Assembly (NCBI GenBank): GCA_013400975.1
Contig: WBMZ01006398.1
Span: forward strand, 1-64,000
Direction of reading: 5' to 3'
Length of the DNA: 64,000 nucleotides
Source of the DNA: Atrichornis clamosus
Taxonomy: Eukaryota; Chordata; Aves; Passeriformes; Menuridae
In this document: in pieces, positions 52,769-64,000 of the stretch
Numbering within the stretch: position 1 is the first letter of the stretch
Layout of the letters: each line of letters opens with the position of its first letter
Translations under genes and position numbers: made by a program
The notes under the pieces: model-generated
The model's database searches: none
Told to the model about the DNA's origin: nothing
The model's input: the letters and a program-made list of their open reading frames with translations, nothing else

Positions 52769-55700
52769 CAGCTGATATTGCTGTGAGAATTTTTTTCTTT
52801 ATTTTCCTAAATCTTGGGTATTTTTATGTTTTAAGTAGATGCAGAAGGAGCAGCTGGATAACTTCAAAACCCAGTCTTGATGCAAGCATCTAAGTCTTTT
52901 GACTACCCAAATCTTATCCTTAACTCTTTTGATAAGCTCTCTGTATTTTCTAAGTACAATGCACTTTTTTCTTCTGACTCAGCCATAGTCACCTTTACAG
53001 AAAGTTCTTATCATCCAGTGCTTTAAACTTTGAAAGCTTGCTTGCCATATTGAAGTCAATGAAAATTATTCTCTAGTATGTGTTTATGGTGGAAACAGTA
53101 AAGACAAAACACCTTGTTAGGACTATAATAATTTTCTTTTTGAAGTGATACAAACTCTTACATTGTTTTCTTTCCTGCTCTTAGACCACAGTCTAAGAAA
53201 GAGCTCTATCTCTGCTGAATTTTGCATGGGGCAGTATTACCTGAATTACTGTTGTTTTCATATCAGCCATTCTTACTGTTTTTTGATTATGAGGCTTCTA
53301 ATGGCAAGCAGGGCGACCGTCTCCGGGCCCTGACACCATTATACGGTGCAAGGAACTGCTTGAGGATTTTGACTCCACCTCCTTAGGGTTATGAAGTAGA
53401 TTCAAGGGCAAAAACTGTCACACAAAGGTATGTTGCTGTCATAACCTTAGCAGGCTTCTAACAACCTATTAGAGCATGCAGTCAAATGTTTGAAACAGAG
53501 CATTTTATGGCAACCTCATTTAATCCGTCATTTATGGAAGGAAAATTAAAGCTGTGTTTCCACCAAGTTCAAGTGAGGTTTATGGAAATATGTCCTTGTA
53601 AACAAAATTGCAGATTCTTCCCACCTGCCTCTGCTTTCAGTCTTGATTAAACCCTAAGGTCAATTATCTGAAGATCTGGGGAAACTTCTGAGTCAGAAGT
53701 TGATCAGGTTCCAGAAAGAGAAAAAAATCCAAACGGGAAAAAAATGGATAAGGCAAAACTGTTAATGTTGACAAATGGGTTGGTTATTTTAATGTAATCT
53801 GTCAGTTAGGACAGGGAAGTTGTGAAGTAGTAGGAACATAAATTTTTGGTCATAATACAACATGACATTTATTTAAAATTGATGGGAAGTTTCACAATAA
53901 ACACATTTTGTCCACATTTTTATCTGCAATGCAAGTATGCTGGGGTCTTTCCATTGAGTAAAGGGTCCTTCTCTCAGCTTTTCTCTATTTTTTGTTTTAA
54001 AGAGCTGATCCACCTAAACATTATGTATGTATAAAGTGAACATTTGGAATTAAATGTTTTTGATTATCCATCTTTAAAATATCACATTGAAGAAAAAAGA
54101 CATGTATGAAGGCAAGGAATTTACTGGAATACACCTTAGTGAAAATTTGGAGTAAAAGGCTAAGGCTATCCCTCTTCAGTGCGAGCATTAAGCATCAGGT
54201 TTGAAGTGTTTGAGGCAGCTTGTATTGTGGTTCACACTGACACGGAGCTCCTCAATTTAGGCAGTGAATTCTGGGGTGTGCCTGGCAGCATACCTGGGGC
54301 AGTGCATACGACTAACATTGCTGGATGCTCTGGCTGCATCTCTGCTAGTAAACTCAACAAAGCCAGGCTCCCAGCTAAACCTCTGCAAGAAGTGCTCATT
54401 CCTGCAGCTGTTTGACAGGGCTTAGGACACAGGCTTGACCTGAGCTTGCTGGCACTTCTCTGACAATACGAGAGCCTGTGGGACAGCGTGGGCCAGTCCT
54501 GTTCTCAGTAAATAGTCTGCATGAGCCTATGGTGGTGGGACAGGGAGGCTGGAGAGCGGTTATCTGCATGGCCTTAGCAGTACAGACGACTACAATGTGT
54601 TTTACAGGTACCATGCCAGTTGACTGTAGGCTGATAGAGCAAAGCATAGCCCATTTTAACAGATTCCATTTCTAAAGCTGCCTTGGAATATTTTCTGTAA
54701 AGGCAGAAACTACAGAATGAGAAGTAAAATGGTAAAAGAAACCTTTATGTTTAACTGCAAAAGAAAACATGAGAGTTTGGTAGGGAATAGAGCCCACATG
54801 ATCTTCTCTGCTTACCCTCCAGACCCAGTTTGTAGGTGGCAGAAATCACTGTAGACATCAGTGCTATTCTCACCTGTACCTGGAATTTCAGTTCCAAATA
54901 AAATACCTTTGTCTCTTATGAGGATCTGATTCTCTGTCTCCTACAGTTAATGACAAAGATACAGCAGATTTTGGTGGGAAAGAGTCAGTAGCAGACACTC
55001 AGTTTTCTGGTTGTCTGACCACCCCCATGCTTAGGTAAACAGAAGTCTCAGTTATGTCTTTAATAACAACAGATATAACATGATCTTGTGGGTTGCAAAA
55101 CCTAACCAGAAGCACCAATCTAATATTGTTGTAGGAACTATGATATTCCTTATGGGTTTCATACTCATTTTCTGGATTTGAGGCAATAAATTCACAAGTC
55201 ACTTGTGTTTTTGTCAGATTACTTGTGGTACTATGTGCAAATAACATGCAAACTGGTGATTTGTGAAAGGTTTAATTTTTTTTAGAGTTAATCAGGCTTC
55301 CTTTGAAATATTTTCGCTCTTTCTCTTGTGCTGATCTACACTTACTAGCAGAGGTGCTAAATTCCATAATGACCCTGCAGGTTTATTTCTGAGCTCTGTT
55401 TGACTGGGGAGAAATAAATGCTGCTGGCATGTTCAGTATTATCACACAAAAGGAGAACACCAAATCCAGAATAGCTAATGAAAATATCAAGAAAGTTCAG
55501 TGAGCAAAGTAATAATACTCCAGGAATTGGAAATTCCATGAGGTGAAGTCACTGAAATGGAATGTATGCCATGAGACATAGAATATCTGATAAAAAAATA
55601 GAGGATTTAAGAAAGTTATTGAAGATGCTGAACCTAAATATTTTAGTCTCTGAATCAGGAAGTCTGAGAAAGAATAGTCAGCTGTATTGGAGGCTTGGTC

Positions 55701-58700
55701 ATCTTAATAAGCATTTTATGGAAGGGGACAAATTTATGCAGGTGATAGGTGCTTTTTAAGCATCTCTTTTTACCAGCGATAATTCAGTTGAGATGTTGTC
55801 TGAGACATAGGGTTTTAAGAGAATGAGCCTGAGGTCAATGAGGTACAAAAGAAGAATGATGGAAAAAATTAACAAATTCAGATTAAAAAAAGTGACATAC
55901 AACTAGAAAGGACTCAGCAGTGGATTTCCTGAGCTACAGACAAAACAATATAAACTGCATAATATCAGCTGCTACACTAGGAAATTGGATTGTAGCAAAT
56001 AATTTTTTTACATTTTAAGCCCTAAAGGATAATATTTTACAAGAAAAAATATATTTCTTCATTGGGAGATTGAAAAAAGATTGAAAAATAGGAATTTAAA
56101 ATAATCCTGTAATACAGTCTTATAATTTTTAGTTATAATTTTCATTTCCCTTTTAATGCCTAAACCTTAGTCAGTCCTGTATTGAATTGTAACTGGAAGT
56201 CTTAGGACTTTTATCTCTTGGTCTGAAGTTTTTCTGAACCCACATGTTTTTTCTCTTTCATTCTTTTCCATATGTCTGTAGTATTTTCAATGCAGGAGGG
56301 GAAAAGAAAAGCTGAAGAAATGAATGAGCAGAGCAGTTCATTAAAGAGATTAGATCTCTATCTGGCCACATCTCATAGAAATCTGGATTAACCTTCAGCA
56401 ATTGGGAGTGGAAACTTTAATTTTGTTCCAAGACTAATGAAAATGTTCTGGATAGAAATGTGTACCATTTAGCAGCACAGCCTCCTTCTTACTCACATTG
56501 TCTGTGTATTGCATTACTCCTCAGGGAACACATTCCTTCACATTTTTCTCCATCAAAGCCAGATTGCTGCTATGCCACGTAAATTGAGGCAGTATTTGAA
56601 GTGAGAGAGCTGATGGCTCATCGTTATATAAACCCTGCTGACGAGTTCAGAAGTGGGGGTTACTGAGTTTCTCAGTCCTGTGTGTTCAGCAAAGGGGGTT
56701 TCAGGGACCAGCTCCTCTCTGAGGTGGCTGCTGGCTGCGGTGTCCGGAGCCTTGGAGCCGAGCTGTGCCTGCTGCTGTGTCCTCACCTGCCAGCCCACAC
56801 AGAGAGCAGTCCAGTGCTGCTTTCAATCCAGTTCACAGGGGATCTCAGCTGCATCACAAACAGGCTGCAGGGTCGGGTACGGGGGCAAGGGGAAGGGGTG
56901 ACCAGTAGGGTGTCTTCCCAAAGCTGTGAGGGTTCATTGTAGCTCTTTGCAGAGGATCCTCTGGCAAATGCTGGACTATTGCCTTTTGTGAGACTGCAGG
57001 AGCATTTTTCTTGTCTTATCCTTCTCTTTCTCTGTTTCATGTTGTTCCTTTACATGGTGCTTTTCCTGTGAAATGCCATGTTATAAATCTCCCTATTCAA
57101 CAACTCCCAGCCCAGGTCAGTGCAGTTGAACTCCTTTGGCCTTGCTGAGACAGCCTTTGCTCTTTTTTCCACGTCAGATATTCTGGGCATGGTGGAAGAA
57201 GCTTTTTTGTTGGTTTTTGGTTTTTGTGGGTTTTTTTTAAATTTTGTACAGGGCTATCATTTTCTTGTTCCAATTAATTTCACTGCCAGAATTCTGTCCC
57301 TAATGTAATATGGTATCTTTTCATTAGTGAAATAAGACAGTCAGGATCTCGGCACTGGGGAAAGCCTTGAAATTGATGACAGGAGACCCCATGCCTACAG
57401 CCACTTTTTTTTCTTGAGTCTTCCTATGGATTAGGTAAAGAAGTTGGCGGGGACTCCTGACACAAGATGGGGGAAAACAGGTAGCAAAGACACTTTAGTA
57501 AAGCAATATTAAAAGCCTGGAAAAAAGTTGTTACTGTGTAAATTTTACTAAGTAAAAGAACAAATTTGTTTTAATGGTTTATTCTGTCCTTCAACTTTGA
57601 AAACCTGTTGAAGATGAACAGCATGGTCCAAGCCACATTCAATGGCAGTACTACTCCCCTTTTCTGTAACTTGCTTTCATTTCTACATGGAGTTTGACCA
57701 TCCTGGTCTTTGGGAGCTTTCTAGGGGGCTCAAACAAGAATTTCTGGTGCCAAAGGTCATTAGTCCAAATACAGGTTTTCAAAGATAAAACAGACAGCAC
57801 CTTTCTCCCAGCTGCCTCACTGCTACTGCTTTTAGTGCCTGGCAGCTGATCTCGCCAATCTGATCTTGGTCCAGCTCAATAGAGAACAAATATCCCTATT
57901 TAACTTGGGGGAAAAGGAAAATCAAATAGTCATAACAGGAAAGTGCTTTGATAACAGTGTGACAGTAGTCAATAAGGAACAGCAAAAACAAGCATCTGGA
58001 CAAATCTGAACTGCTCAATGCAGTGAAAAAGAAGTGTTGTTTGCCCTTGTTTTCCCTGCTTATTTAAAGTTAGTAATCTTCTTATTTTATCCTTGTACCT
58101 TTCTCTACCTTTTGATCCTAAGAAACTAAGTAGTGTATTATAAAACTATGAACTCTAAACGCACAATATAGCTCTAGTTTCTAGAGGAGCTCTGAAGATT
58201 GTGGTTAGATACTGCACATGCTTTTCCCAAGTCCAACATATCATGAAACACTTTATAATAAATATTTAATGGCACTGTGCAGAGCAATAGCAAATTACAA
58301 TGAGTGCTGTTCCACGAACCTCTCTTTTGTCTGCCCAATGACACCTTCTCAGACTTACTGTGAAGTTTCTAACACCAAGACAATGAGAGAGTATTCGTTA
58401 CTTAATTCCTTCACAACTTAAATGCTGTTCTGTGTTTATCACAATGTCAGACAAGTGTCCAGAAAAGGAAAGTAGTAGGCATACTACGGAGAAGAGAGAT
58501 GATCGAAGGAGGAAAAAAACCAGTTTGCTGGGTTTGAGACTTAGGAATCTGGTCTTCTCACAGGAAACTCAAACCAGCACTGCATGGGCAGGCTCAGTAT
58601 AGTGCAATGACAGCAATGCTGTTGGAATTTCCATGGGAAAAGTAACTACAGAGTTATACTGCAGAAGTACTTTCAATGTAGCCCTAAGCAGAAGCTCTCT

Positions 58701-61484
58701 AGTGTCTCAGACAGGCTGTTAAGAGCTGGACAGGGAGAGTTAATAAACTACCAGACATCTCTGAGTCCGGCTAGATATATAGAAGTACAAATACATAGTT
58801 GCTCCTTCTTACCCTTGGCATCCCATCCACTATTGGATTAGATTCAAATAGGATTAAATACACAAGGAGTTATGACAGAAGTCAAAGGGTGAAGAAAGTT
58901 CTCATTGAATAAGAAAAATAGCACAGAGGACTGAATGCTACCTTCCTCAGACTTTCAAACTTTCTTGTTGAGATTTCATAAATATTGTGAAATGCTCTGT
59001 GGTCTCTATTATTAACAAAATGTACCCAAAAGCCTTTGTTAACAGTCTGCTAAACCCCCTTGCCCTCCCTCTAGCCCCCCAGAATTGCCAATATTTGTGG
59101 TCAAAACCATAACAGACTGCAACAAGAAAAAAAAAAAGAAAAATCTAGGGGTATGTCCATGCTACCTTGTGTTATTTTGTGCTTTCATAGTGATCCTTAG
59201 TGATAATTTATGTTGATTTTTTTTCTTCAACATGTCCAAAACTTACCTTAAGAAATAGGATACAATTCTTGGATCATACCTCAAGAGAACTTGCATATGA
59301 AAGGTGCAGGGTTGAGGCTTCCCAGAGACCATCAGGTGCTGCATATTTAGATTAATATCATGAAAGCTGAGTGTTCTGGAAAACTATGAGGATCATTTCA
59401 AATCCTACTTTTAGGGACCCCAAACGGAATTTTATAAGGAGGCCATGAGGGGACCCTTTGGAGTGTCAGCCGATATATCAAATGAAAAATCCTAATAGCA
59501 GACCCAGCTAATTTGAAAAGTGACATTAACTTTCCTTGCCCTAATAGAACTGTCAGAAAACCTCTTTGACAAACAAAGTATTTTTTCTGGTCAGAAAATA
59601 TCTATTTGCTCTGACTGAGTCTCTCCACAGGAATGCACTGTTTTAACAAAATTTATTAAGAAAGCCTTTTTAGGTTCAGTATAAAATTGCTGATTAAGTG
59701 TGAAAGAGAAAAGCGGAGAGAGCTCCCACACACGCCCAGTTGCCTGGTGGCTAAAGCACACATTGCAATGCAAGAGCTTTGTGCTAGTCCCTAGTGATCC
59801 TTGAACATGGGTTTATCAAATAGAGGTGACAGCCTCAACTCTACAGACTGTTTTGAGATGTGGTCGTTTCTCCTATTGCTCTTTAGCATGAGGAGAAAAT
59901 TTATGAAGTCTTAGGACCGTTACAAAATGTCAAGAAATGCAGTTCCACTCAGATGTATTTCTGAACTTGCAAGTTTCAGAATACAAAAGGTAAGTTGACC
60001 AACTCAAGTGGCAACATTTTCAACATGTTTTTTTAATGGAAACAGAGGAAAACTCAAAATCCAAGTGTGTTGCCATTAATGACAACAATCAAAGATTTCA
60101 AGATCTATAAAGTTTAAGGTGTTTTAGCATATTTTTTAATTGTCTTAAGACAAAGCAAAGCCCAATACCAAAGCAGGTTTCAGGATTCTGGAAGAGTGCT
60201 TGACAGATTAATCTATCTTCATCACAGAGAGTACTATAAAGCACAGGAGACATGCCATGGACTTTCACTTTTTGAAGACAGACAAATATAAGCTAATTTC
60301 ATAGAAAAACATTTCTGAAGTAGCAGCCTCACACTACCCCTAAGTAAAACTAGGGGTTTCATTCAGCTACTGTCCTTACCCTAGCTATACTATATACCCT
60401 AGCTACATATATGTAAAGATGGAAAACCTGGACATGTGAGTTGTGTAACCACTGCCCTCCTTCTATAAATTGGTGAAGGCCTGGTTCTTGTCACTGAGTG
60501 CATACAGCATGTGGAAGAAGCAGTTTGTGAGTGGGAGTGGGACATGGATGCAAGGTATTGATGTTAAAATAGCGAATATTCCTCACAGCTTAACACTGCA
60601 GTGCTGGTTGGATGGCAAGATTGTGAAAAGGACAGATTTTAAAGGGTTTCCAGTACTTAAGGGATGTGGTTTATGGATCTTAGATATCTAACCTCAGCTA
60701 TCCATCTAGGCTTCTTATGTGGTCTGTGGAAAGTAATTGCATAGCCACGTGGTCATTGAATCATCTTAATATAGGTCTGTATGATTAGCTGGGTGAATCA
60801 CTTCCTGTAACAGCCTAACCCTCTCCATGCACTGGAAAAGTTGCACACATATCTGATTACTTTGGATGCTTCACTTATAGATAAAGGAAGTTAGATGAAA
60901 TGAAAGTCCTTTCTCCTTAGCACCGTAACTTGTGATTGTGTAATTTGTGAGCAAGGTATCTCAGTCTTTGTGAAAAACAGTGATGCTTGAGTTTCATGAA
61001 GTTTCTTGTTCTGTTTTGGGGGTACTCAGGTGTTAAAAGGGAAAGAATACAAGATATGAAATCTCATTCAGAACAGTGAGCTTTTTGCTGGGACAGCATC
61101 CGAGTCATATTCCTCAGTTTGTGATGGAATTCAGATTTTTCTCAGTCCTTGTGAAATGGTGTCTCCTTTTGATTCATAGACAAGTATCTTGTTACTAGTA
61201 ATTTCCTTCTGGTTTAAATGAGATGGACTGGCTGTTAATAAGCAGCACATCACAGCCTTAGGAAGAGTGAACTTTAGCGAATTTTTCTGGATATTTTACC
61301 TCGATTTCTAAGTGACCATTACTAAAATTCTAAGCAATCTAAAACCAAGTAAATAGAGGGGCTGGATGGCATCTCCTTGGATTTCTACATGTCTGTATTG
61401 AATTAAATGAACCTAAATCTCAGATTGACAGCTGGTCTTTTACAATATGGTTATATATTATAATATTCTAATGGACTTTCAATT
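52769..61484. other. Unique AT-rich sequence, no gene seen
   Basis: Nearly 9 kb with no recognisable exon, RNA gene or interspersed repeat. Slightly GC-richer patches occur near 54180-54620 and 56650-56960; the latter has overlapping open frames of 81-86 codons on both strands without a family pattern. Confidence 0.5.
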
Positions 61485-61780
61485 TCCCTTCCCTTCCCTT
61501 CCCTTCCCTCATCTTTCCCAATTCTCTTCTTCTCCCTCATCTTTTCTTCTGTACACATTTTCTTTGTTNNNNNNNNNNNNNNNNNNNNNNNNNNNNNNNN
61601 NNNNNNNNNNNNNNNNNNNNNNNNNNNNNNNNNNNNNNNNNNNNNNNNNNNNNNNNNNNNNNNNNNNNNNNNNNNNNNNNNNNNNNNNNNNNNNNNNNNN
61701 NNNNNNNNNNNNNCCCTTCCCTTCCCTTCCCTTCCCTTCCCTTCCCTTCCCTTCCCTTCCCTTCCCTTCCCTTCCCTTCT
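61485..61780. repeat. (CCCTT)n microsatellite spanning an assembly gap
   Basis: Five CCCTT units (61485-61509) are followed by irregular pyrimidine-rich sequence, then a run of N, then about 13 more CCCTT units (61714-61780). The plus strand is almost purely pyrimidine. Homopurine-homopyrimidine repeats can form triplex DNA and are hard to assemble, which probably explains the gap. It is not telomeric, since the bird telomere unit is CCCTAA. The open frames across the gap on both strands are repeat artefacts. Confidence 0.92.
61569..61713. other. Assembly gap of 145 N
   Basis: All 145 positions are N. The length may be an estimate. It abuts the CCCTT array directly on the right. Confidence 0.98.
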
Positions 61781-64000
61781 TTTAATAAGTATGTGGAAGC
61801 TATGTAAACTTTTGTCTGGCAGTTTTAGGGGCATTTTGCCTTAAAACAGCCATGGAGCATGGGAGTTAACAAAACAGAGTCCTACATGCTGTACACGGTA
61901 CTTGCGCTGCAAGCAATACGACTGTTGTGAGAGGAAATGCAGCTTTTTATCTTAAAGGTCATAGGAGGTACTGTGTCAAATAAATCACTAGGTTTTGTGC
62001 ATCTCTGGCTATTACATGTATGCTCCTGGAGATGCAAAATTCAAGACCTCTGGTGTTTTGCTGCGTGCTTGGGGGATTCACAGCGCTGGGGCCCAACTGC
62101 ATGCTAAAATTGGATGGTTTAAAGTCAATTCCTTCTTGACATACCTTTCAAGTCTGAACAGATTGGAAGCCCTCAGGGTTCTGAATGTGACCTTCTCTGG
62201 AAGTAGTTTATGAGATTAACTCTCAAAGCACAGCTGGTCTCTGTCTCCTGTTATGCTACATATTAGTGATGCCATCAAACTCTATTTGGAAAAGCACAAA
62301 AATCTGCAAGCCTAAACTCAAATGTGACTGAGTAAAACTTGCCCCAAATTCTTTATGTTTCCTTTGTCTTTGTCCAGAGTCCTTTACAGAAAATGCTTCC
62401 AGAAAGAATTCCATGGGTTAACATCATTTTGCATTGCTCTTTACAACTCTGGAGAGACTTCAGGTTTTCTTTTACGTACAGTGAGGTGTCTCAATATCAT
62501 GGTGAGGAAAAGAAGCCCATTTCCCACAGATTTGTACAGAGACATTTTCTTCAGAGAGATCTGCTTCATAACACTGGTAGTAGTAGATGAACAGTTGTTA
62601 GGAAATAGGATTCAGCAACTAATCTAAAGAAATGTGAAGTAGAAACTTCCTTCTTGCTCACATCCTGTGATTAACTGCCAAGATCAATCCAAGGAGCTTT
62701 CTTTTAAATTGAATTTATTCAAAAGTCCACTATATAAACAGCATGGAAAGAATGAAAACTCAGACTTTGTTAGTTACATCACAGTTCCTGTTTGGCATTT
62801 ACAGAGGGAGTCTGTGGCAGTCAGAACCAGAATAAGAGGAAAATTGAGTACTACAATTGGCCAGTGTCTGGACAAAAATTGAGTGAATTAGAACGAAGTA
62901 TTTGTCAAGACTCCTCCCTTTCAGTCATGCTTATTGAAATAGAGATTCCTGTATAGTTGCTCTCCCATGTGCCCTCTCATCTTGTTACTTGCTCTGGGAT
63001 AGACCTGCCCTGAAAATTGTGCTCCTGCTATGGCGGCAGCTGATCCAAACACTAAAGTAGCCATAGTAAAACTACATCCCATGTATTCCACTGTTACACC
63101 TTAAAGCCCTGAAATGTTCCTGTTCCTTTGCTTGTTTGCTACTTTGTTTGTACCTGCATATGAGATTACATGACACCAAGGATCATCCCACAAAATATCC
63201 ACTTTATGAGAGTCTTCAGGCCAATAGTTTTAATCCTGTAAAGATCACACTTTATTGAAGGGTGGCACCTGGACAGCTATCACAGAAATGGCAGCAGACG
63301 AGTAAATAAGAAGTAAAATTTGGACACAAGATTGTAAGAAGTCATGGTTTTGGAGAACAACTGGGGCTTCCATATGTAAAAAAAAGCCAAGTTCCTCTCT
63401 GGATTTTTATCCAGCTCTTTCCTAGTACTAGAAGATAGCCTGTATGATATTATTTTAAAAGCTGCCTTTTTCCCCCCTCTTTATGTACTTTAAAGTATAA
63501 TGACTTTGTGGCTCTGGTGGAAGCATCAGGCATCTGTTGTTACTCTGTTTTAAGAGCAAGCTGTCTTCTGTCTCACTGAGGCTAAAGGGTCTGGATAAAA
63601 TTTCTTGGAATTTCTAGAACTAAAAAAAGGATGTGTTCTGATTTGCAGTTGAAGATTTACTGGAAAAAATTACTAGTAAATCATCCTTACACACTGGGAG
63701 GAGGAGAGGATCTACCTCAGCCCTATCCCAGTCAAAGCCTCAAATACAAGTTTGTGTTGCTCAAACCCCTGGAAAATCAGGGGATTACTATTTAGATTTA
63801 CTGACCAGTTGTAGGCACCCTTGACAAAGGTATCAGGTAGAAAAAGATACTTTCCTTCTAGTTCTGCATAAGCAGAAAAATGAAGTATGAATGACACACT
63901 AATAATCTCAGTAATTACAGGAATAACACTTCAGTTCCTCTTTGAAAATAGAAATAGGCAATGTCGTTTGGAACAGACAAGAAAGAAAGTCTGGATACTT
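61781..64000. other. Unique AT-rich sequence, no gene seen
   Basis: No exon, RNA gene or known repeat was recognised to the window end. Open frames of 83 and 90 codons at 62339-62627 overlap in different frames and have no domain pattern. Confidence 0.5.

Noticed and set aside
61714..61780. Interstitial telomeric repeat
   Set aside because: The unit is CCCTT, not CCCTAA.
61447..61834. Open frames of 112 and 127 codons on both strands
   Set aside because: They run through the assembly gap and the CCCTT array; the residues are a five-residue repeat from a microsatellite.

Overview
The window looks like AT-rich nuclear DNA from a bird, probably a songbird. The evidence is four 5'-truncated CR1 LINE copies with the typical avian 3' end, and a solo LTR whose TGTGCTGG start and GGTTAAACCATGACA end match my memory of songbird endogenous retrovirus LTRs. 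There is no bacterial-style gene organisation. No intact protein-coding gene, tRNA, rRNA or CRISPR array could be supported. The open frames present are short, lack domain content, and mostly lie in repeats or arise by chance.

Layout. Positions 1-13084 are unique AT-rich sequence with a (TA)n start, a 2 x 38 bp tandem duplication near 3.3 kb and a GC-rich patch near 7.5 kb. A plus-strand solo LTR occupies 13085-13670. From 13.7 to 24 kb the sequence is again unique. Two CR1 fragments in opposite orientation (24.1 and 26.4 kb) precede a CpG-rich patch at 26.75-27.1 kb. Between 29.05 and 31.04 kb lies the most interesting content: remains of a leucine-rich-repeat gene of small leucine-rich proteoglycan (SLRP) type. 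It has at least eight recognisable repeats on the plus strand, broken by in-frame stops and frameshifts, and a possible N-terminal cap exon about 1.2 kb upstream.

From 31 to 64 kb the window holds a G/T low-complexity tract with an ambiguous base (34.84-35.1 kb), a CpG-dense promoter-like patch (39.94-40.25 kb, with a GC box near 40.58 kb), two more CR1 fragments (45.1 and 48 kb), an AT palindrome (52.75 kb), and a CCCTT microsatellite interrupted by a 145-base assembly gap (61.57-61.71 kb).

Taken together this is probably intergenic or intronic sequence. The decayed LRR gene and the CpG-rich patches are the only parts that hint at past or present gene function. No operon or pathway can be described. 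No novel defence or mobile system was found.
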